A DNA stretch of 64,000 nucleotides, taken from the NCBI RefSeq assembly GCF_021647475.1, contig NZ_JAKIUR010000004.1, positions 27,362-91,361 of the forward strand, given 5' to 3'. The DNA is from Lutibacter sp. (GTDB taxonomy: Bacteria > Bacteroidota > Bacteroidia > Flavobacteriales > Flavobacteriaceae). The notes beneath the pieces were generated by a model that was not told the DNA's origin, ran no database searches, and was given only the letters and a program-made list of their open reading frames with translations. Of the stretch, positions 1 to 8,253 are shown in pieces (position 1 is the stretch's first letter; each line of letters starts with the position of its first letter). A program made the position numbers and the translations under genes.

Positions 1-1
1 A

Positions 2-1120
2 GGAATTGTTTCATCTTCAACTCGTCAGGTATTTTTTAATGATACATTAATCCCTGTTGAAAACATGTTAGCCAAACGTGGTCAAGGATTTAAAATTGCA
101 TTAAACTCTCTAAATGTTGGTCGTATAAAATTAGGAGCGGCTTGTTTAGACGCAAGTAGAAGAATTATTACGGAATCTGTTAAATATGGAAACGAACGTA
201 AACAATTTAAAACTGCCATTTCTAATTTTGGTGCTATCCAAAAAAAATATGCTGAAATGAGTGCAAAAACATTTGCCTTAGATGCTGGTTCTTACAGAGC
301 TGCAAAAGACATTCAAAATATGATTGACTCCTTATTAGCCGATGGCAAATCGCACCAAGATGCAGAATTAACTGCTTTTAGTGAATATGCTATTGAGTGT
401 GCTATCATTAAGGTTTATGGTTCAGAAGTTTCTCAATATGTATCTGATGAAGGTATCCAAATATTTGGCGGAATGGGATTCTCAAAAGATATGCCAATGG
501 AAAGTGCTTGGAGAGATGCTCGTATTACCAGAATTTATGAAGGTACAAATGAAATTAATCGTTTATTAACCGTTGGAATGTTGCTAAAAAAAGCAATGAA
601 AGGTAAAATTGATTTAATAACACCTGCTATGGAAGTTGGCAATAGTTTACTTGGAATTCCTTCTTTTGATACGCCCGATTTTTCTGAAACATTATCAGAA
701 GAAAAAGCAATGATATCAAAATTGAAAAAAGCTTTTTTAATGATTTCAGGAAAAGCAGTACAAAAATATGGTGCAGACTTAGACAACCATCAGCAATTAA
801 TTTTAGCTGCTGCTGAAATAATGATTGAAATTTATATGGCTGAATCTACCATTTTAAAAGCTGAAAAAATTATCAATTTAACTTCTGAAAAAGAAGCTGA
901 AAGTCAAATTGCAATGGCTAAATTAAATTTATACAACGCCGTTGAAAAAATAAATAGTTTTGGTAAAGAAGCTATTTTCTATTTTGCTGAAGGAGATGAG
1001 CAAAGAATGATGCTTATGGGATTGAAACGCTTTACTAAATATGTAAATAACCCTAACCCTATTGCACTTAGAAAAGTAATTGCAGAAAAAATTATAGCTG
1101 AAAATAGTTATTGTTTTTAA
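2..1120 (+). CDS. Acyl-CoA dehydrogenase, 5'-truncated by the window edge
   Basis: Catalyses the FAD-dependent alpha,beta-dehydrogenation of an acyl-CoA in fatty-acid or branched-chain amino-acid degradation. The open frame is already running at base 2 (GIVSSSTRQVFFND...), so the true start lies left of the window. The visible part carries the C-terminal helical domain of the family, including the QIFGGMGFSKDMPMES stretch and a RDARITRIYEGTNEI motif that precedes the FAD-contacting end. An extra tail of about 150 residues follows this motif, as in the long (about 600 residue) Bacteroidota members. The exact substrate cannot be told from this portion. A hairpin follows the stop codon. Confidence 0.9.
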   Translation, partial: GIVSSSTRQVFFNDTLIPVENMLAKRGQGFKIALNSLNVGRIKLGAACLDASRRIITESVKYGNERKQFKTAISNFGAIQKKYAEMSAKTFALDAGSYRAAKDIQNMIDSLLADGKSHQDAELTAFSEYAIECAIIKVYGSEVSQYVSDEGIQIFGGMGFSKDMPMESAWRDARITRIYEGTNEINRLLTVGMLLKKAMKGKIDLITPAMEVGNSLLGIPSFDTPDFSETLSEEKAMISKLKKAFLMISGKAVQKYGADLDNHQQLILAAAEIMIEIYMAESTILKAEKIINLTSEKEAESQIAMAKLNLYNAVEKINSFGKEAIFYFAEGDEQRMMLMGLKRFTKYVNNPNPIALRKVIAEKIIAENSYCF

Positions 1121-1141
1121 TTAAATCTTAAATTTTTAAAT

Positions 1142-1174
1142 AAAAAGTTGTCATTTAGTTATGATAGCTTTTTT
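1142..1174 (+). terminator. Rho-independent terminator after acyl-CoA dehydrogenase
   Basis: A 13-bp stem (1142-1154 with 1161-1173, two G-U wobbles, 6-nt loop) runs directly into a T-rich stretch. It lies 20 bases after the stop codon. Confidence 0.6.
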
Positions 1175-1256
1175 ATTTTAATTTATTTTGTATTTTTAAG
1201 GTAGTACAAACATTAACAAAGTTAACCTCAAAGTTTATAACTTTAATTCTATAAAT

Positions 1257-1673
1257 ATGTCAAAAAATGCAGGAGTTTGGATAGATACAAAAAGAGCAAT
1301 TATTATTACTGTAATTGAAAATAAACCTACTACTAGTAAAACTATTGAATCAACCATTGAAACACGGGTACGAATTCAAGGTGAAACTAAAAAATTTGGA
1401 AGATTTGGAAACCAATACCTTACTTTAGAGAAAAAACGTAGAAATAGACGAGATGAACAAATTTCTACATTTTTTAAAAACATCTTAAAAGAACTAACTC
1501 TTTATGATAAATTTGTTGTTTTTGGACCTTCAAAAATGAAAAATCTACTAGAAAAAGAAATTTTTTTAAGCCCAAAATTACTGCCTAAATTTAAAGGTAT
1601 TCATACTTCCGATAAACTTACTAAAAATCAAAAAGTGGCTTGGGTTTTAGATTATTTTAAAGCTAACGCTTAA
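1257..1673 (+). CDS. Conserved hypothetical protein, possible eRF1-like/host-attachment-type fold
   Basis: 138 residues, basic, no signal peptide, so probably cytoplasmic. The start GVWIDTKRAIIITV (a short beta-strand hairpin) followed by a basic RNRRDEQ helix and a VVFGPSKMKNLLEKEI strand-helix unit resembles the arrangement seen in bacterial eRF1-domain/BaeRF-type or 'host attachment' proteins, which may act at the ribosome. This is a fold-level impression, not a firm family match. The gene stands alone on its strand, and its 3' end overlaps the convergent DUF2851 gene by 11 bases. Confidence 0.7.
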   Translation: MSKNAGVWIDTKRAIIITVIENKPTTSKTIESTIETRVRIQGETKKFGRFGNQYLTLEKKRRNRRDEQISTFFKNILKELTLYDKFVVFGPSKMKNLLEKEIFLSPKLLPKFKGIHTSDKLTKNQKVAWVLDYFKANA

Positions 1674-2934
1674 GTATTTCTTTTCCAATTGCACATTGTA
1701 AACATAATTTATTATTACAATAATTATTTTTTAACTGCAATAAAGCTTGAGTTTGAAAGGCGTTTTCACTAGTAAATTTTAACGATTCAAAATTTGATAT
1801 TATCTTGTTTTTTTCTGGTTTAATTTCACCTAATAAATTAAATAATTCATCAAACTCAATATTGCCTAAAGTTTTTAAATAAGTGAATTTTAAAGGAATA
1901 ATAGTATTAATCAACAATAAATCTATAAAAGATTTGGTTAACTTTTTTACACTTTTTTTAGAGGTAGCCTCAAAAGTATAATGAGTTTCCCAAAATATTG
2001 AAGTTTGAACTAAAAATAATTTATAATAATCTTCCAAAACAGTTGCTTCCATAATTTTAGAAAACATATTTTGTTGTTTTGAAAATAACATAGCCAACTG
2101 AGATAAACGAATTGTAGGAAAATTTGCTGGGCGTAACCTAAAAAATTGCATTGAATTTTTTATAAGAGGTGATAATCTAAATTTATGAGATAAATACTGG
2201 TATTCCTTTTGTAAATTTCTAAAATAAGTAGCTTCTTTAATTCCCGTTAACAAACCTGCCTGTCCAAAAAAGAAAGCTTCCATTTCAAAAGGGTGCTCTC
2301 CTACTTTCCTAACTATTGAAAAATCAAATGAAGTCGCAAATTGTAAAAACGCATCACCATTAACTTTTAATCCAAAGTTTTTTGCCAACAAAATAAATAA
2401 AGTTGCTTCCCAATCTGAATTTGTGCTTTTTAAAATCTTATTAATAAAAATCGATTTTGCTTCTAATCGATCTAAATACAATCGTTCTATCCAATTTTTT
2501 TTAGTAAAATCATCAATATACTTTAATTCATTTTCACAATTAATCCATTTCTTATTAGAATTAAAAAGAACTCTATAATTTATAACCAATTTATTATCAA
2601 TACTATTTTTCAACACTAAAGTTTCAATACTTTCATTAGTATTTCTAAAAACAGCTATGTCATGTTCCCAAACCACATGTAGAATTACCGCATCATAATT
2701 GCTGTCTTTTTGGTGATGATGAGCATACCAATCTGACGATAAAACATGAATTTCTACATTTCCTGACCAAAGTTGATTATCTAAAACAATTTTAGCATTT
2801 AAAAAATCTGGTCCCGAATTATAATTATGCGTTCCTGTAGAAATAATTTCTATTTTTTTTCCGCTAGCAGTTATCAAGTTATTCGTTGAAAATAATTTTA
2901 GTTTCCAAATAAAGTGCAATAAATTTTCTTTCAT
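1663..2934 (-). CDS. DUF2851 family protein
   Basis: 423 residues, near the usual length for this Bacteroidota family of unknown function. The N-terminal part has the family's recognisable features: HFIWK close to the start, a GTHNYNSGPDFLNAKI segment (about residues 35-50) and GNVEIHVLSSDWYAHHH (about 58-75), followed by HVVWEHD. The acidic and histidine residues in this block give it a nuclease-like look, but no function is established. The C-terminus has a Cys cluster (NNKLCLQCAIG) near residues 410-418. Transcribed convergently with the preceding small gene. Confidence 0.85.
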   Translation of the reverse strand: MKENLLHFIWKLKLFSTNNLITASGKKIEIISTGTHNYNSGPDFLNAKIVLDNQLWSGNVEIHVLSSDWYAHHHQKDSNYDAVILHVVWEHDIAVFRNTNESIETLVLKNSIDNKLVINYRVLFNSNKKWINCENELKYIDDFTKKNWIERLYLDRLEAKSIFINKILKSTNSDWEATLFILLAKNFGLKVNGDAFLQFATSFDFSIVRKVGEHPFEMEAFFFGQAGLLTGIKEATYFRNLQKEYQYLSHKFRLSPLIKNSMQFFRLRPANFPTIRLSQLAMLFSKQQNMFSKIMEATVLEDYYKLFLVQTSIFWETHYTFEATSKKSVKKLTKSFIDLLLINTIIPLKFTYLKTLGNIEFDELFNLLGEIKPEKNKIISNFESLKFTSENAFQTQALLQLKNNYCNNKLCLQCAIGKEILKR

Positions 2935-3021
2935 AGCTATAAATACTTCGGTAAGGTAAAAATTAACTTTTAGTTATAAAAATTGAAAGCTTTTTTTAAC
3001 TATTTTTAACCAAAATTAACT

Positions 3022-3029
3022 TAATTTTG
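3022..3029 (+). promoter_or_regulatory. Candidate -7 element for the nitroreductase gene
   Basis: TAATTTTG fits the Bacteroidota TAnnTTTG consensus and lies 20 bases upstream of the ATG. No TTG -33 element is seen at the expected distance, so this is a weak call. Confidence 0.35.
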
Positions 3030-3049
3030 TAGTTAATAATATACCATAT

Positions 3050-3682
3050 ATGAACATTATTGATTGCTTAAATTGGCGTTATGCCACCAAAAAATTTGAT
3101 AGCTCAAAAAAACTTTCTACACAACAACTAGATACTTTAAAACAAGCGTTTAATTTAACGGCTACTTCTTTTGGCTTGCAACCTATTAAATTAATAATTG
3201 TTAGCAACCAAGAATTAAAAGAAAAGATGATCCCCCTATGTTATTACCAAGAACAGATTGCACAAGCATCCCATGTTTTAGCAATTTGTATTGAAAAAAA
3301 TACTTCAGAAGATGATATAAATGCCTATTTTGATTTAGAAAAACAAATTAGAGGTACTAAAGAAGAAGTAATTTCAAAGTTTAGAAGTCAGCTAATTGAT
3401 ATGTACAAAAACAAATCTCTTGAAGAAATTGAACAATCAGCAATTTATCAAACGTATATTGTACTTGGTAATTTAATGACGGTTTGTGCTATTGAAAAAA
3501 TTGATGCATGCCCAATGGAAGGATTTATTCCTAAAAAGATTGATGAACTTTTAAATTTATCAGAAAAAAATCTGAAATCAGTTTTATTATTACCCGTTGG
3601 CTTTAGAGCAAATGATGATATTATGAACGGACTTAAAAAAGTACGAAAACCATTAAACAAAACTATTATAGAAATAAGTTAA
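3050..3682 (+). CDS. Nitroreductase family NAD(P)H-dependent oxidoreductase
   Basis: 210 residues, the size of NfsB-type FMN flavoenzymes that reduce nitroaromatics, quinones or similar substrates with NAD(P)H. The family start is clear: LNWRYATKKFD (about residues 7-17), with the Arg/Lys that bind FMN phosphate, then the TATSFGLQPIKLIIV segment. The C-terminal LLLPVGFRANDD stretch with a conserved Gly follows the usual NfsB pattern. Cytoplasmic, no signal peptide. The next gene follows after 21 bases, so the two may be co-transcribed, but no functional link is obvious. The physiological substrate is unknown. Confidence 0.88.
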   Translation: MNIIDCLNWRYATKKFDSSKKLSTQQLDTLKQAFNLTATSFGLQPIKLIIVSNQELKEKMIPLCYYQEQIAQASHVLAICIEKNTSEDDINAYFDLEKQIRGTKEEVISKFRSQLIDMYKNKSLEEIEQSAIYQTYIVLGNLMTVCAIEKIDACPMEGFIPKKIDELLNLSEKNLKSVLLLPVGFRANDDIMNGLKKVRKPLNKTIIEIS

Positions 3683-3703
3683 TATACTTAAACAAACATA
3701 ATT

Positions 3704-5161
3704 ATGAGTGAAGAAGTAAGAGCCTTAGAACCAAAAACATTATGGAATAATTTTTCCGATTTAAATGCGGTTCCAAGAGGTTCAAAAAAAGAAGAAAGAG
3801 TTCGACAATTTATGGTCGATTTTGGCAATAAGTTAAATTTAGAAACTATTGTTGATCCAATAGGAAATGTTATTATAAAAAAGCCTGCTTCCAAAGGAAT
3901 GGAAAACCGTAAACCTGTGGTGTTACAAGGACACTTAGATATGGTTCACCAAAAAAATTCAGATTCAGATTTTAATTTTGATACTGATGGTATTAAAATG
4001 AAAGTTGATGGCGATTGGGTACGTGCTGAAGGAACTACCTTAGGAGCGGATAATGGTTTAGGAGTTGCTGCTATTATGAGTGTTTTGGAATCTAAAGAAG
4101 TTCTACATCCTGCTCTTGAAGCACTATTTACCATAGATGAAGAAACTGGTATGACAGGTGCTATGGGATTAGAAGCTGGCTATTTAAATGGTGAAATTTT
4201 ATTAAACCTAGATACCGAAGAAGATGACGAAATTGATATAGGTTGTGCTGGTGGCATTGATATTACTGTTGAAAGTGATTATCATAAAGTAAGTGCTCCT
4301 GTAAATAGCATTGGTTATTCTATTTCTGTAACAGGTTTAAATGGTGGACATTCTGGTATGGATATTCATAAAGGATTAGGTAATGCTAATAAAATTATGA
4401 ATCGTGTTTTATATGGTATTCAAGATATGATGCGTATATCAGAAATAAACGGCGGTAGTTTACGTAATGCAATTCCAAGAGAAAGTTTTGCGAAATTAGC
4501 TGTTTATCACGCTTCAAAATCTAGCTTTTTAAAAACTATAAAAAAAGTTACTAAAGAAATAAAAAAGGAATTAAAAACAGTTGACCCAAATTTAACCATT
4601 GAAGTTACCGAAATTGAAACACCTAAAAGAGTAATGACTTTAATCAGTCAAAATACATTAATTGCTGCAATTTATGCTGCTCACAATGGCGTTTATAGAA
4701 TGAGTAATGATATGGAAGATTTAGTTGAAACTTCAAACAACGTGGCTCGTGTTACTGTAAAAGATGGTAATATTACTATTTTATGCTTAACAAGATCTTC
4801 AGTAGAAACTTCAAAATTTGATTTAGCAAATGCGTTAAAATCTACGTTTGAGTTAGCAGGCTATAAAGTTTCTTTAGCAGGTTCATATCCTGGATGGAAA
4901 CCAAATGTTAATTCACCTATTTTAGAAATTTTATCTAAAACCTATGAAAAATTATTTAATAGCAAACCAAGTGTGGTTGCTTGCCATGCTGGTTTAGAAT
5001 GTGGAATTTTAGGTACAAATTACCCTGAAATGGATATGATTTCTTTTGGTCCAACCATACAAGGTGCTCACTCACCTGACGAAAAAGCCAACATAAAATC
5101 TTCACAAAAATTTTGGAAATTTTTATTAACAATTTTAGAAAATATTCCTTTCAAAAATTAA
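3704..5161 (+). CDS. pepD: Aminoacyl-histidine dipeptidase (M20 metallopeptidase, PepD-like)
   Basis: 485 residues, the expected length for PepD/carnosinase-like beta-Ala-His dipeptidases, which hydrolyse Xaa-His dipeptides using two Zn ions. Metal-ligand motifs are in order: VVLQGHLDMVHQKN (His and Asp, about residue 80), GTTLGADNGLG (bridging Asp, about 117), TIDEETGMTGA (catalytic and ligand Glu, about 147) and LNLDTEEDDE. A lid domain is inserted in the middle (GHSGMDIHKGLGN), and the final His ligand is in GPTIQGAHSPDEK near the C-terminus. No signal peptide, so a cytoplasmic enzyme of peptide salvage. A strong terminator follows. Confidence 0.93.
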   Translation: MSEEVRALEPKTLWNNFSDLNAVPRGSKKEERVRQFMVDFGNKLNLETIVDPIGNVIIKKPASKGMENRKPVVLQGHLDMVHQKNSDSDFNFDTDGIKMKVDGDWVRAEGTTLGADNGLGVAAIMSVLESKEVLHPALEALFTIDEETGMTGAMGLEAGYLNGEILLNLDTEEDDEIDIGCAGGIDITVESDYHKVSAPVNSIGYSISVTGLNGGHSGMDIHKGLGNANKIMNRVLYGIQDMMRISEINGGSLRNAIPRESFAKLAVYHASKSSFLKTIKKVTKEIKKELKTVDPNLTIEVTEIETPKRVMTLISQNTLIAAIYAAHNGVYRMSNDMEDLVETSNNVARVTVKDGNITILCLTRSSVETSKFDLANALKSTFELAGYKVSLAGSYPGWKPNVNSPILEILSKTYEKLFNSKPSVVACHAGLECGILGTNYPEMDMISFGPTIQGAHSPDEKANIKSSQKFWKFLLTILENIPFKN

Positions 5162-5170
5162 CACAAAGTC

Positions 5171-5199
5171 AAAGAGGTTGAGCTTTCAACCTCTTTTTT
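5171..5199 (+). terminator. Strong Rho-independent terminator after pepD
   Basis: A perfect 11-bp stem (5171-5181 with 5186-5196), a 4-base loop and a run of T. It lies 10 bases after the pepD stop and separates it from the parA operon. Confidence 0.88.
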
Positions 5200-5285
5200 A
5201 TTTTTAAGGGTATGTTAACATTATTATCTTTTAAAAACGGCAAATAATTGTATTTTTACATCTTAAAAATAATTCAGTTTATTTA

Positions 5286-6050
5286 ATGGGAAAAATAATT
5301 GCAATTGCCAATCAAAAAGGTGGTGTAGGTAAAACCACAACTACAGTAAATTTAGCTGCTGCTTTAGGCGTTTTAGAAAAAAAAGTGCTATTAATTGATG
5401 CCGATCCTCAAGCCAATGCTTCATCAGCTCTTGGTATTAATGTTGAAGAAGTTGAATTAGGAAGCTATCAATTATTAGAGCATGCTATTTCAGCATCGGA
5501 AGCTATTACATCAACAAGTTCCCCAAATGTTTCTATTATTCCTGCACATATCGATTTAGTAGCTATTGAAATTGAATTGGTTGACAAAAATAATAGAGAA
5601 TATATGTTAAGGGAATCGTTACAAGAAATTAAAAACGATTATGATTATATTTTAATTGATTGTGCACCTTCTCTAGGTTTAATAACATTAAATGCCTTGG
5701 TAGCTGCCGACTCTGTAATTATTCCCATACAATGTGAATATTTTGCTTTAGAAGGATTAGGGAAATTGCTAAATACCATAAAAAGCATTCAAAACATTCA
5801 TAACGCAGAATTAGATATTGAAGGATTATTATTAACCATGTACGATTCTCGTTTACGATTATCAAATCAGGTAGTAGAGGAAGTAAAAAAACATTTTCAA
5901 AATATGGTATTTAAAACCATTATTCAACGGAATGTTAGATTAAGTGAAGCCCCAAGTTACGGTGAAAGTATTATTGCCTATGATGCTACAAGTAAAGGTG
6001 CCGTAAATTATATTAACTTAGCCAACGAAATATTAAAAAATAATAAATAA
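5286..6050 (+). CDS. parA: ParA/Soj chromosome-partitioning ATPase
   Basis: 254 residues. ParA binds DNA non-specifically when ATP-bound and moves ParB-parS complexes during chromosome segregation. The deviant Walker A motif QKGGVGKTTT is at residues 10-19, the Walker A' region LIDADPQANAS at about 37-47, and the Walker B-like DYILIDCAPSLG at about 119-130. No N-terminal helix-turn-helix extension, as in chromosomal Soj. It heads an operon: parB starts 1 base after its stop, followed by DUF5683, dapB and lepB. Confidence 0.96.
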   Translation: MGKIIAIANQKGGVGKTTTTVNLAAALGVLEKKVLLIDADPQANASSALGINVEEVELGSYQLLEHAISASEAITSTSSPNVSIIPAHIDLVAIEIELVDKNNREYMLRESLQEIKNDYDYILIDCAPSLGLITLNALVAADSVIIPIQCEYFALEGLGKLLNTIKSIQNIHNAELDIEGLLLTMYDSRLRLSNQVVEEVKKHFQNMVFKTIIQRNVRLSEAPSYGESIIAYDATSKGAVNYINLANEILKNNK

Positions 6051-6051
6051 T

Positions 6052-6951
6052 ATGGCAAAAGCAACTAAAAAACAAGCATTAGGAAGAGGATTATCTGCTT
6101 TATTAAACGATTCTTCCACTGCTATAAATTCTGCAAGTGATAAAAATGCCGATAAAGTTGTTGGAAATATTATTGAAATTGATTTAGATAATATTGAAGT
6201 AAATCCTTATCAACCAAGAACTCATTTTAATGAAGAAACCTTAAGAGAATTAGCAAGTTCCATTAAAGAATTAGGAGTCATTCAACCTATTACTTTACGG
6301 AAAACTAAAAATAACACCTTTCAATTAGTTTCAGGTGAACGCCGTTTAAGAGCTTCTAAGTTAATAGGTAACACAACCATCCCAGCTTATATTAGACTGG
6401 CAAATGACCAAGAAATGCTAGAAATGGCGTTGGTTGAAAATATACAACGAAAAGATTTAGACCCTATTGAAGTTGCTTTAACCTACCAACGTTTAATTGA
6501 AGAAATTGATTTAACTCAAGAAGAAATGAGTAAACGTGTTGGTAAAAAGCGTTCAACCATTAGCAATTATTTACGTTTACTAAAATTAGATCCAATTATT
6601 CAAACCGGTATGCGTGACGGATTTTTATCTATGGGACACGGGAGAGCACTTATAAATATTGAAAATATTGGAGAACAATTAACCATTTATGAAAAAATAA
6701 TTCAACAAAAATTATCTGTTCGTCAAACCGAAGAATTAGTAAAAAGTTTAAAAGAAGGAAACCAACCTCAGCAAAAAACGGTAAATACAAAACCCGAAAT
6801 TCCAAAATTTGTTTCCAAAGGGTTAAAAACCATAAGTGATTATTTTGGACATAAAATTGATGTAAAATTAGCTGGAAAAAACAAAGGGAAAATTATTATC
6901 CCCTTTCATTCCGAAGAAGATTTTAATCGAATAAAAAAACTATTACAATAG
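6052..6951 (+). CDS. parB: ParB/Spo0J partition protein
   Basis: 299 residues. ParB is a CTPase clamp that loads at parS and spreads on DNA. The N-terminus KKQALGRGLSALL is the ParA-interacting peptide. The NPYQPRTHF motif (about 51-59) starts the ParB/Srx domain, and GERRLRASKLIG (box II, about 100) and ENIQRKDLDPIE (box III) follow. The HTH region with TQEEMSKRVGKKRSTISNYLRLLKL is at about 155-180. The C-terminal dimerisation segment ends in IIIPFHSEEDFNRIKKLL. I found no parS-like palindrome within the window. Confidence 0.96.
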   Translation: MAKATKKQALGRGLSALLNDSSTAINSASDKNADKVVGNIIEIDLDNIEVNPYQPRTHFNEETLRELASSIKELGVIQPITLRKTKNNTFQLVSGERRLRASKLIGNTTIPAYIRLANDQEMLEMALVENIQRKDLDPIEVALTYQRLIEEIDLTQEEMSKRVGKKRSTISNYLRLLKLDPIIQTGMRDGFLSMGHGRALINIENIGEQLTIYEKIIQQKLSVRQTEELVKSLKEGNQPQQKTVNTKPEIPKFVSKGLKTISDYFGHKIDVKLAGKNKGKIIIPFHSEEDFNRIKKLLQ

Positions 6952-7529
6952 TGCAAAATAAGTTCTTTCATATCTTTTTAATTTTAGGTTTGCTTTGCGT
7001 ATTTCAAAGTTATTCTCAAAAAAAAGGCAACCTTATAATAAAAGATACTATTGTAGATAATAATTATAAATATAATCCTTTATCACCTGCGAAAGCAGCT
7101 TTTTATTCTGCTATATTACCTGGGCTAGGTCAGGCTTACAACAAAAAGTATTGGAAAATTCCTTTTGTATATGCAGCCTTGGGTTCAGGTATCTATTTTT
7201 ACAGTGCAAATAACACTAATTATAACAGAGTTAGAGAAGCTTACAAACTTCGAATTTCAGATAAACCAGATGAATTTGATGGTACAAATGGCAATCCTTT
7301 TTTATCTAAAGACGCATTAATATCAGCACAAAAATCATATAAAAAAGATAGAGATTTATCACTTTTAGTAACGGTTGGTTTATATGTTTTACAAATAGTT
7401 GAAGCCAGTACAAATGCACATTTATTGCAGTATAATGTAGATAATAAGTTAACTGTACACCCAAAATTAATAAAGCATTTCAATTCAAATAAAGCTATTG
7501 TTGGAGCTCAAATAAATTTTAACTTTTAA
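6951..7529 (+). CDS. DUF5683 domain protein, secreted or envelope-associated
   Basis: 192 residues beginning with GTG, whose G is the last base of the parB stop (1-base overlap), indicating translational coupling. A signal peptide covers about residues 1-22 (FHIFLILGLLCVFQSYSQ). The conserved core NPLSPAKAAFYSAILPGLGQAYNKKYWKIP (about 42-70, shown here in shorthand as SPAKAAFYSAILPGLGQ plus AYNKKYWKIP) is the DUF5683 hallmark and is followed by hydrophobic segments. Function unknown. Its fixed place between parB and dapB is shared across flavobacteria as far as I know. Confidence 0.85.
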   Translation: MQNKFFHIFLILGLLCVFQSYSQKKGNLIIKDTIVDNNYKYNPLSPAKAAFYSAILPGLGQAYNKKYWKIPFVYAALGSGIYFYSANNTNYNRVREAYKLRISDKPDEFDGTNGNPFLSKDALISAQKSYKKDRDLSLLVTVGLYVLQIVEASTNAHLLQYNVDNKLTVHPKLIKHFNSNKAIVGAQINFNF

Positions 7530-7531
7530 CT

Positions 7532-8236
7532 ATGAAAATTGCATTACTTGGATACGGAAAAATGGGCAAAATCATTGAAAAAATCGCCTTAGAACGAGGT
7601 CATGAAATTATATTAAAAGTGGATAAAGATGATTTAAATTACGAGCTTTCTAATACAGATATTGCTATTGATTTTAGCGTTCCAACCGCAGCTTTTAATA
7701 ATATTAAAAATTGTATAGAGAATAATGTTCCCGTTATAAGTGGCACCACAGGTTGGTTAAAAGAATATAATGAAATTGTTGATTTCTGTAAACAAAAAAA
7801 CGGAGCTTTTATTTATGCTAGTAATTTTAGCTTAGGAGTAAATATCTTCTTTGAATTAAATAAAAATTTAGCCAAAATGATGCAGAATTTAAATCAATAC
7901 AACGTTGTTTTAGAAGAAATTCATCACACAAAAAAATTAGATGCTCCAAGTGGAACTGCAATTACTTTGGCTGAAGATATTATAAAAAACTCCGCTAAAC
8001 AAAGTTGGATATTAAATGTAACAACCAATTCAAATGAAATACCAATAGTAGCAAAACGAATTCCAGATGTTCCGGGTACTCATATAGTTTCTTATCAATC
8101 AGAAGTTGATACTATAGAAATAAAACATACGGCACATAGCCGAGAAGGTTTTGCTTTAGGAGCTGTTGTAGCGGCTGAATGGCTTGTAAATAAAAAAGGA
8201 GTTTATACAATGAAAGACGTTTTAAACTTAAAATAA
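7532..8236 (+). CDS. dapB: 4-hydroxy-tetrahydrodipicolinate reductase
   Basis: 234 residues. DapB reduces 4-hydroxy-tetrahydrodipicolinate to tetrahydrodipicolinate with NAD(P)H in the lysine/diaminopimelate pathway, supplying peptidoglycan precursors. The N-terminal Rossmann motif GYGKMGKII is at residues 7-15, VISGTTGW at about 69-76, the catalytic EIHHTKKLDAPSGTA at about 130-144 and HTAHSREGFALGA near 200. It is slightly shorter than the E. coli enzyme, as is common in Bacteroidota. It lies 2 bases after DUF5683 and 17 before lepB. Confidence 0.95.
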   Translation: MKIALLGYGKMGKIIEKIALERGHEIILKVDKDDLNYELSNTDIAIDFSVPTAAFNNIKNCIENNVPVISGTTGWLKEYNEIVDFCKQKNGAFIYASNFSLGVNIFFELNKNLAKMMQNLNQYNVVLEEIHHTKKLDAPSGTAITLAEDIIKNSAKQSWILNVTTNSNEIPIVAKRIPDVPGTHIVSYQSEVDTIEIKHTAHSREGFALGAVVAAEWLVNKKGVYTMKDVLNLK

Positions 8237-8253
8237 TATTTAAATTACCAATT

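Noticed and set aside
5286..6951. Search for parS sites and an origin near parAB
   Set aside because: No palindrome resembling TGTTTCACGTGAAACA was seen in or around the operon, so neither parS nor oriC is called.
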